Shown: positions 7,603 to 14,600 of the stretch, in pieces
How the letters are laid out: every line of letters begins with the position of its first letter
How positions within the stretch are numbered: the first letter of the stretch is position 1
Virus record (IMG/VR): IMGVR_UViG_3300021247_000264
Location: 1 to 22,498 of that record
From: a virus
Length of the DNA stretch: 22,498 nt
Strand: one strand, 5' to 3'
Translations under genes and position numbers: made by a program
Notes under the pieces: generated by a model
Told to the model about the DNA's origin: nothing
Seen by the model: only the letters and a program-made list of their open reading frames with translations
The model's database searches: none

Positions 7603-8988
7603 TTAGTATATTGTGTAATACGAATTTACGTTTGCGTTAATTGCAGATAAATTTATAGATTGATCCGAGTTATATATTACGATCTCTCTGTTCCAACCTT
7701 GTAAGTTAATTGCGGTATCTAAGCCTCTTCTACCTATGGATATCGTTCTTGTTCCCGCAGCAGATAGAGCCGTAGTATTCGTTGTACTTGATTGAGAATT
7801 ATTGATATATGCTTTAGACGCTCCAGTAATACGAAGTAGCGAACCTAAAGTCCAATTATTAAAAGCAGTGCCAAAAGAACCAACATTCACACCTCCAGTT
7901 TGTATTTGCACTAAATCTACTCTGCAGTCAAAGTTTGCATTGTTATCTCCAAAAAAAGTTCCATTCGGTCCGCCGTTTGTTCTTCTAGCTAACCAAAAAG
8001 TTGATATAGACGTACCTAAAGTGGTACTATTTGTATCTAAATAGTTGCTTCCTCCATGCCATACAGCAGAAGTTACTTTATTGTCAGGATTAATTAGTAT
8101 CTGAGGTTGGTTACTTGTTGTGACTTGGATTGCGTCTAAAGAATTTCCGCTCTGGTCGTACCATTTTGTTACATATTGAATATTTTGACTTGCCGTTGTT
8201 TTCTGATACGGTTGCGCTTTATATCCAATATTTAGTTGCGATCCCCATGCGTAAAAGGCATCTGCGCCAAGACCTGTATATGTCAAAGCCGCAACGGTAC
8301 CAGAATTATTACCGCTTATTATTATCGTTGTGCCTGAAGGATTTTGAAAAGTTACAGAACATCTATACCATCCATTTCCAACGCTTTCAATATTCGTTGA
8401 TATCGGAGTGACTGATCCTACAGATGTTGGAGCTAAACCATTTTGAATATCGAATATCACTTGTATTCCAGAACTATTACTCAATTCTAACATCACGTAT
8501 CTTCTCGCTATATATCTTAAATAAATTGAATACGTGTAAACATACCCAGTTGCAAATGATTGATTTTCATATATTCTATGTACTTCATTTCCAGAACTTT
8601 CTGAAAATTTATCAGCTGTAGTAGTGCCATCAGGAGCCTGTATTGAGTCTACAGTTATTGTGCCTCCGTTTTTTGTCCAATACACGTTAGAGTAATCTTC
8701 AGAATACAGAGTTAAATTTTGATAACCCGCGAACGACGATAAGGATCCTGTGTCCAAGTTTTTTCCTATGAATCCTATATCTTGCTCAACGCTATCAGAA
8801 GATCTTCTAACTCTTATAGCACTACCTGTATACGCAAATCTAAGTTTACGTAGAGAATACGCGGCAGTCGCTCCAGAATACGCGTCTAACAATAAAGGAG
8901 TAACTGTAGAAGTCATAAGACCTCCACGACCTAGATTTCTAAATCTTACTACCGAACCCTGACCGCTATTTGTTATAGTTATTCCCAT
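7603..8988 (-). CDS. GH54-like adhesin with nested carbohydrate-binding-type insert (paralogue 3, 461 aa)
   Basis: The family anchor covers residues 1-25 and the core YSLRKLRFAYTGSAIRVRR 44-62. After LDTGSLSSFAG (79-88) the GH54-like domain is interrupted: residues 90-268 form a separate module with NLTLYSEDYSN, TKNGGTI, APDGTTTADKF, ESVGNGWYRCSVTF (201-214) and FYAWGSQLNIG. This is the pattern of a CBM4/9-like domain widespread in phage tail fibres. The host domain then resumes with VTKWYDQSGN at 273-282 and continues to the family tail NVNSYYTIY. The TFCG Cys of the uninterrupted paralogues is lost at the insertion site. The ATG directly abuts the stop of a leftover tail fragment (8989-9018). 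Glycan binding is likely; enzymatic activity is unsupported. Confidence 0.85.
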   Translation of the reverse strand: MGITITNSGQGSVVRFRNLGRGGLMTSTVTPLLLDAYSGATAAYSLRKLRFAYTGSAIRVRRSSDSVEQDIGFIGKNLDTGSLSSFAGYQNLTLYSEDYSNVYWTKNGGTITVDSIQAPDGTTTADKFSESSGNEVHRIYENQSFATGYVYTYSIYLRYIARRYVMLELSNSSGIQVIFDIQNGLAPTSVGSVTPISTNIESVGNGWYRCSVTFQNPSGTTIIISGNNSGTVAALTYTGLGADAFYAWGSQLNIGYKAQPYQKTTASQNIQYVTKWYDQSGNSLDAIQVTTSNQPQILINPDNKVTSAVWHGGSNYLDTNSTTLGTSISTFWLARRTNGGPNGTFFGDNNANFDCRVDLVQIQTGGVNVGSFGTAFNNWTLGSLLRITGASKAYINNSQSSTTNTTALSAAGTRTISIGRRGLDTAINLQGWNREIVIYNSDQSINLSAINANVNSYYTIY

Positions 8989-9018
8989 TTAGTATATTGT
9001 GTAGTAGGAGTTTATGTT
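8989..9018 (-). pseudogene. Remnant C-terminus (NINSYYTIY-stop) of an adhesin paralogue
   Basis: The minus strand encodes NINSYYTIY-stop immediately before the ATG of the 461-residue gene (TAAATG). This is the conserved 3' end of the adhesin family, but the frame is closed a short way upstream and has no start. The real upstream gene ends 46 bases earlier with a divergent tail (NTNTFYSIF). The fragment looks like the original end of that gene, stranded after its 3' part was replaced. Confidence 0.75.
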
Positions 9019-9063
9019 ATATCTCTTGATACCATACTGGTACTGGTGTTATATTTGCCATAA

Positions 9064-9966
9064 TTAAAAAATTGAATAAAATGTATTTGTATTACTAACT
9101 ATTCCTGTCCTATTGCTTGATTGATCTGTTTTATAAATAATTATTTCTGAAATTTTTGCCGTTGACCTAAAATTGAAATATCCGCCAATAATTGAATAAG
9201 ATGTAGGGCTTAACGATGCTGCACTTAATGAAAAAGAAAAAATAGTATTATTTTGGTATATATAATAATTTGATGAATTAACAACACAATTAAATATTAA
9301 AAAATTTGTATTTGCATAGTTTGGAATAGTTCTTACAAAATTATATGTTCCATTTAACCCGCCACCAAAAGCATAGTCAGAACCGATACTACTTGCAAAA
9401 TAACCAAAAAATACTGTAGGTGCTCCTGAGCCACCTAACATTGGTCCATATAAAGATAAACTATCACCTTTACCAGTCATGAATATGCTGATATTGGTAT
9501 TTGATAAAATAGGAGTTGCAATTTGTAATGAATGGTCTGAACTTGCTAAAAACCTAATAGATGGCTTTGAGTTTTGCGTTTGTAAAACCCCACTAATAAC
9601 AATTAGTGGTGGTTGATTAACGCCTGCAATATATGTAGCATTATTGCCATTACCGCTTTGGTCATACCAAATTATTACAGATCCATCACCACTACCACAA
9701 AATGTTAATAATGTAGTTGTGTCTAATTCACCATTAACATTAAACCCAATATCAGTTTGTGCAAAATCACTTGACCTTCTTACCCTTATGGCTGCACCCG
9801 TATAAGCAGTACGCAATTTGCGAAGTGAATAAGCGGCAGCAGCACCGGAATAGGTATCAAGCAGCAAAGGAACCGGATCAGCCCCATACTGGAATCTCCC
9901 TCCAAGACCTCTGCTTGATATGGAGACTCTTCCGCCGTAATTGTTACTTGTGATCCTTATTGCCAT
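9064..9966 (-). CDS. GH54-like / concanavalin-like adhesin paralogue 4, mosaic (300 aa)
   Basis: The family anchor (MAIRITSNNYGGRVSISSRG, then LGGRF) is followed by LLLDTYSGAAAAYSLRKLR (34-52), the GAAIRVRR segment, LDTTTLLTFCGSG (81-93) and WYDQSGN at 100-106. The remaining two thirds is beta-rich and ends NTNTFYSIF, a diverged form of the family tail. Base composition changes within the gene: the 5' 200 bases (about 9760-9966) are visibly richer in G and C, while the rest is very AT-rich. Together with the stranded tail fragment downstream (8989-9018), this suggests that the 3' part came from another source. Its ATG lies 9 bases after the stop of paralogue 5. Likely a glycan-binding virion appendage; catalytic residues of GH54 were not identified. 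Confidence 0.83.
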   Translation of the reverse strand: MAIRITSNNYGGRVSISSRGLGGRFQYGADPVPLLLDTYSGAAAAYSLRKLRTAYTGAAIRVRRSSDFAQTDIGFNVNGELDTTTLLTFCGSGDGSVIIWYDQSGNGNNATYIAGVNQPPLIVISGVLQTQNSKPSIRFLASSDHSLQIATPILSNTNISIFMTGKGDSLSLYGPMLGGSGAPTVFFGYFASSIGSDYAFGGGLNGTYNFVRTIPNYANTNFLIFNCVVNSSNYYIYQNNTIFSFSLSAASLSPTSYSIIGGYFNFRSTAKISEIIIYKTDQSSNRTGIVSNTNTFYSIF

Positions 9967-9975
9967 TGACTTTTA

Positions 9976-11334
9976 TTAGTATATTGTGTAGTATGAGTTT
10001 ATGTTTGTGTTTATCGCTGCTAGATTCGATGTCTGATTTGTTGTGTATAATATGATTTCCGATATATTACCGTTATAGTATAATGCTCCAGTACCTAAAA
10101 TTCGACCTATTTGTAGTTTATTATTTATAGTCACAGCGCTGGTTGGTAATGCCGAAGTTCCTAAACTAGTATTATTGATATAGTAGTCCGAACCCGTGTT
10201 TTTGAAAATAGCCGAGGTTAGCTTCTGAGCTGTAACTGCTGTAAACGTAAAGTTAGCATCGTTAGCGTAGTGAGCTATACTAACTTGCGAAGTAGATCTG
10301 TATCCTATACCAACAATGGTATTAGGACTGCCCCCTGTATAGTCGATTCCTATGAAATATCTATCATTTCCTATTGTCGATTGAGTTTCTACTACAAAAG
10401 CAGTATACGCTGTATTGGTTAAGAAAGTAGCATCATTTATTGTCCTTAATTCGTAAGGATTAATATAGTAAATAGAAGATTGGTTTTTTACGTCTTTTGC
10501 TATGATCATAGGTTGAAGACTAGTTGACGCTTGTTCTGCGTTTCTAGTGTTTCCACTTTGATCGTACCACTTTGTAATATATCCAGTATTTGTACTTTGA
10601 GTTGCTGAATACGTTTGATATCCGTTATTTGTTAATTGAGCGCCCCATGCATATACGCTTGTTGTGTTATAAACACCGCACGTAATCGCACCATTATATA
10701 CTCCAGTAACAGAACATCTATACCAACCATTACCTACACTCTCTATTTTAGCGTTAGTTCCAAAAGTCTGAGTTGTTATCGTTCCAGTATCTAAATTAAA
10801 AGTAGCTTGCGATAAAAAACCTACTGAGGTCTTATAAATATATAAATCACAAGTTGATTGAGTTGATTTTTTTAAATAACAACTAAATATGAATGACAGT
10901 GTTGTTGATGGTGAATGATCTTGATAAATATTAATTTGCGTAGCTTGCGTTATTAAATCTGCAGTTGTTGTGCTATCTGGTGCAGTTGTTGCATTTGCTG
11001 TAACTGTGGTACCACCTAATTTTGTCCATATCGCATTATCAAACTCTTGTGTAAAAGCTAATAAGTTTTGACTTCCAACAAAATTATTTAACGATCCTGT
11101 ATCTAATGTATCATTAACAAACCCAATATCGGTTTCAGTATTATCACTTGATCTTCTTACTCTAATCGCAGATCCAATATACGTGTTTCTTAGCTTTCTT
11201 AAAGAATACGCAGCAGAAGCTTCAGGATATAAATCGAGTAATAAAGATTTCCTATAAATAGTCTTAAACCTTCCAGAAGTTCCGGAAAACTTAAGCTTGC
11301 CGCCAAGTCCGTTATATGATAAAGTAACTCCCAT
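9976..11334 (-). CDS. GH54-like adhesin with nested carbohydrate-binding-type insert (paralogue 5, 452 aa)
   Basis: The anchor is MGVTLSYNGLGGKLKFSGTS, then GRF, and the core YSLRKLRNTYIGSAIRVRR lies at 43-61. As in the 461-residue paralogue, a second module replaces the loop after LDTGSLNNFVGS: residues 90-249 contain NLLAFTQEFDNAIWTK, APDSTTTADL, ESVGNGWYRCSVTG (198-211) and YAWGAQL, then the host domain resumes with ITKWYDQSGN at 253-262. The C-terminus is the family tail NINSYYTIY. The start overlaps the stop of the 96-residue gene (TAATG) with GGAGG 9 bases upstream. Insert and host domains both have beta-sandwich-like sequence. Function is inferred as surface sugar binding on the virion. 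Confidence 0.86.
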   Translation of the reverse strand: MGVTLSYNGLGGKLKFSGTSGRFKTIYRKSLLLDLYPEASAAYSLRKLRNTYIGSAIRVRRSSDNTETDIGFVNDTLDTGSLNNFVGSQNLLAFTQEFDNAIWTKLGGTTVTANATTAPDSTTTADLITQATQINIYQDHSPSTTLSFIFSCYLKKSTQSTCDLYIYKTSVGFLSQATFNLDTGTITTQTFGTNAKIESVGNGWYRCSVTGVYNGAITCGVYNTTSVYAWGAQLTNNGYQTYSATQSTNTGYITKWYDQSGNTRNAEQASTSLQPMIIAKDVKNQSSIYYINPYELRTINDATFLTNTAYTAFVVETQSTIGNDRYFIGIDYTGGSPNTIVGIGYRSTSQVSIAHYANDANFTFTAVTAQKLTSAIFKNTGSDYYINNTSLGTSALPTSAVTINNKLQIGRILGTGALYYNGNISEIILYTTNQTSNLAAINTNINSYYTIY

Positions 11335-11624
11335 TAGAAGCCACCTCCATCAACGTTTAAAGCAAAAGATCCTGTTATAGAAAAGGAAGAAGTCACAGCG
11401 TACGAAGAAGACAACGCGTAAGAAGCGCTAACTGCATACGAAGCGCTAAGAGCGTAAGAAGAGCTTACAGCGTAAGATCCAGAGAGCGAGTAAGAAGAAG
11501 ATACAGCGTTTGATGAAGTTCCAAAAAGAGATCCTGAGATACCTCTTGTTACCGTTAAAGATCCCGTAATTGTGGAATCGTTTTGCGCTATTACGCCATT
11601 TCTGGCTATAAATTCTAAACTCAT
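11334..11624 (-). CDS. Short hexapeptide-repeat fibre protein (96 aa)
   Basis: After a 20-residue head (MSLEFIARNGVIAQNDSTIT) the protein has one GSLFGTSSNAVSSS unit, as in the 1742- and 201-residue proteins. Seven uninterrupted six-residue repeats of the form (Y/F)(A/S)(V/L/I)(S/T)(S/A/G)S then run from residue 45 to 86. It ends FALNVDGGGF. Such short-period Ser/aromatic repeats suit a slim trimeric beta fibre. There is no signal peptide or transmembrane segment. The gene starts 49 bases after the 1742-residue fibre gene and its stop overlaps the next adhesin's start (TAATG). It may form a shaft for that adhesin; this is inferred from the coupling and from the matching arrangement at 6567. 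Confidence 0.78.
   Translation of the reverse strand: MSLEFIARNGVIAQNDSTITGSLTVTRGISGSLFGTSSNAVSSSYSLSGSYAVSSSYALSASYAVSASYALSSSYAVTSSFSITGSFALNVDGGGF
11344..11348 (-). promoter_or_regulatory. Shine-Dalgarno site encoded in the upstream gene's C-terminus
   Basis: GGAGG (within GGAGGTGG) lies 9 bases before the ATG at 11334 and inside the Asp-Gly-Gly codons closing the 96-residue gene. The stop and start overlap as TAATG. Site, spacing and overlap are the same as at 6577-6581. Confidence 0.65.
11367..11492 (-). repeat. Seven tandem 18-bp coding repeats
   Basis: Seven consecutive 18-base units encode YSLSGS, YAVSSS, YALSAS, YAVSAS, YALSSS, YAVTSS and FSITGS. The DNA units share a GC(A/G)TA(C/T)-centred pattern but are not identical, so the array is constrained mainly at protein level. 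Copy number could change by slippage or recombination. Confidence 0.8.
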
Positions 11625-11673
11625 ATCTTTGTGTCTCGGTTCACTCTCCCCAAGACGAGGGTTTATCTATTGT

Positions 11674-14600
11674 CTATAAATATGTTACTGTACTTCTTAT
11701 TTGCCAAGCAGAATCGTTTGTTTGTATATTAAATTGAGCTTCTGAGTTTATTATGGCTACTGAAGCGGTTACTGCGTTAGTTGTTCCTAAGTCCGCTGTA
11801 GAGATATCAGTGTACTGTACGTTTCCTCCGTTCCAGACTGCGAATACTTCTCCCGCTCTAGCGTTTGATCCACTGTATACCGTGTACTTGTAGAATCCAG
11901 AAGTAAAGCTTCCGGTCTGTTTGGTGAACAGGTTGTTAGATCCAACGATGGAAGAGTTAACTGTTGCGTACTCTGTAAGGGTTCCTCTGATTTGAAATGA
12001 CACCGCGTAAGAGGCAGTGGTTGCTACTGCCGCGTAAGAAGAGGTTACCGCGAACGAAGAGCTAGCCGCTTGCAATGCATAGGATGCAGTTAGGGGCACA
12101 TTGGACGCGTAAGAAGCAGTTAGCGCATATGAACTACTTACTGCTTGAGAAGACGTGCCAAAAAGAGATCCTGTGATTCCTGCAGATACATATAAGCTTC
12201 CTGTTATAGTTTGATATCCTGTAACATTTAAGCTCGAAGAAACTAGTAGGCTTCCTGTTATTACTGCAGATCCAGAGAAAGGAAATCCTGCTCCTGTTCC
12301 GCCTGATCCTGATATGTAAGAAGCTGTCAGCGCGTAAGAAGCTGAGGTAGCTGTAGAAGCATTACCTATCAAAGTCGATGTTATCGTAGATTGATTCTGC
12401 CACTTTGCTATAGAAGCGTTGTAGGCTAACGGTTGACCGTTTGTAGGAGCAGAAATCGATACATCAGAAAGATCAGATAGTCTTGTTGTTGCGGTTGATC
12501 CTCCACCACCGGTTCCACCGATTGATCTAAAGATTCCTGCTTGCTTTATTGAGTATGAGCTTGGAGTAGTAAAGTTAGCGTTTCCTTGTAAGATTAGGTA
12601 AGCAGATAATATCGCACCGGCCGCAGTATTTGGAGCTTCGGTAAAAGCTTCTGTATCTATGTTCGCAGTTGCTTCTAATAGAGAATCGTATACAGCGTTA
12701 CCGTAGTAGACGTATATTCCCTTTGTTGCTCCTCCAGGAAACATAAACACTCTCTGTATTGACCATTTTGCTGGATTTACTGATGCGAGCGTTCCGTTGT
12801 TGTTGTACTGACCTGGATTTATGCTTAAAAATCCAGCACCACCATTAGTTTCGTACTTAAAGTCTGATCCGCTTTGATAGTACCTGAATATTTTTGAATT
12901 GGTTATTCCGTTTTCTATTACGTAACTAGGATTATTTGGATCTACTGTGTAGTTTCTTCCATCGCTATAAGCAGTTCCGCTAGTTATTATTAAACTTCCT
13001 GTAGAAGATCCACTTGGATACGTGTTTAATCCTGTTAGTTTTAAAGCTCCGAACGCTCTAATAAAGTCGTTAGTTCTTTGCTTGTACGCGTAAGCAACGC
13101 TTGGATACGTAGCTGTTGCGTTTATAGTAGACCTATTCTGATGGATAACATTTCCTATTGGAATTAACGTATTGTATTGTCCGTCATCAAAAGGAACTCC
13201 TTGAGCGTATATTGATCCAATGTTTCCAGATTTTTGTATAGCTATGAAAGACTGATCGAATGATGCACTTAATGGAGCAATATTAGCAGTCAAATTTGGC
13301 CAAGACACGTATTCTGTTGTTGGATACGGATTATCTCGTATACTCGCGTTCATGTTAACAAAGATACCGCTACCACTAGAAACTTGATAAACTGTTGAAG
13401 ATTGAGTCGTTATCAATCCTCCGTTTAACAATCCAGTGTATAGGTTACCTTCTAGCCATCTTAATCGAGTAACGTTAGCGTATCCTTGACTGTTTTGAGA
13501 AAAATACAAGTCGTTTGTAGATCCAGAAACAAATATATACGAAGCTGATACGCTCGTATCTATGTTGGTAGATTGCGGACTAAACTTTAGGTACCCGGTC
13601 ATCGTAGTATCACCGTAGATATTCACCGATGAAGAGTAACTTCCTACTGGGAAAGACGCTGATACGATTATGCTACCTGTTAATACAGTGTCTCCTAATA
13701 AAGTGTTATTTCCCACTTGGAAAGTAGATCCAAGAGTTCTAAGACTTCCGGTTACTTCTTGTGTGCCTCTAAATACGTTAGATCCAGTAGTAGCAAATGT
13801 AGATCTTGTTTTTCCGTCAAATAATATCGAATTGTCAGATATACTTGAGCTATCCGCTCTTGAAGCAGAAGTAGCGGTAGCTGCGTTTCCAAAAAGGCTT
13901 CCTGTGATACCGTTTCTTACAATAAGTCTATCGCTTATGTCTAAAGATCCGGTTATCTCGTGTTGATTATTTGGATTGAATATCGCTTTTCTACTTATAT
14001 CGCTATCCAAATCTCCTGTAAATATTTGAACAGGATAGTTAGAAGCGTTTCCTATGTGTAAGTGTCTACCTGTAGAGTAAAGGTACGCATCGTTAGATAG
14101 ACCAACAGGTCCAACGAAGTTTTCTCCGTTAATACCCATGTCTATGTAGTTGCTGCTCTCGTCTCCGTTATTAGCGGTAGCAACTACGTCAGATGATGCG
14201 CTTAATCCTTGATTTGTATTTTGTATGTTAAGCTGTAAGTAATTGTTTAGATTACCCTTACCACTTATTACGTTGAAAGAAGAAGTGCTAGACTGCCACA
14301 CGTACAATGCTTCAGGCGCAGCAGTAGTTATTGCTTCCTGATTGATTGCAATGCTCTGTGGATATATTTGATACATCGAACTGGTAACTAGGGTGTCTAC
14401 CGACGCAAAGGCTGGAATGTATTGTACTCTTCCTCTTAGGTTGCCTAAGGATCCAGTAAAATTGCCAGTTAAATCACCTGCAAAAGATCCGGTAAATGAT
14501 CCAGTATTATATACATCTATAAAATTCTCATAAGACGACGAAAGTATCGATATACTTGAGCTATTTTGAGTAATCCTTGAAGATAAAGATGAACTCAAGT

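Noticed and set aside
9017-9061. A 14-codon frame (MANITPVPVWYQEI) just after the 300-residue adhesin gene
   Set aside because: Too short to judge, no Shine-Dalgarno site, and it runs into the stranded tail remnant. More likely residue of recombination than a gene.
4109-11334. Active arabinofuranosidase enzymes
   Set aside because: Only the N-terminal part resembles GH54. I could not identify the catalytic acid pair, and the variable middles suggest binding rather than conserved catalysis.
11625-11673. Possible hairpin terminator between the giant fibre gene and the 96-residue gene
   Set aside because: Only a three-base CCC/GGG stem can be drawn and no T-run follows on the minus strand.
13670-13966. 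Plus-strand open frames such as those at 13670-13966, 6916-7182 and 20641-20925
   Set aside because: They are mirror images of strongly coding minus-strand genes, with low-complexity Pro/Val-rich translations typical of antisense Gly-Ser-Thr repeats.
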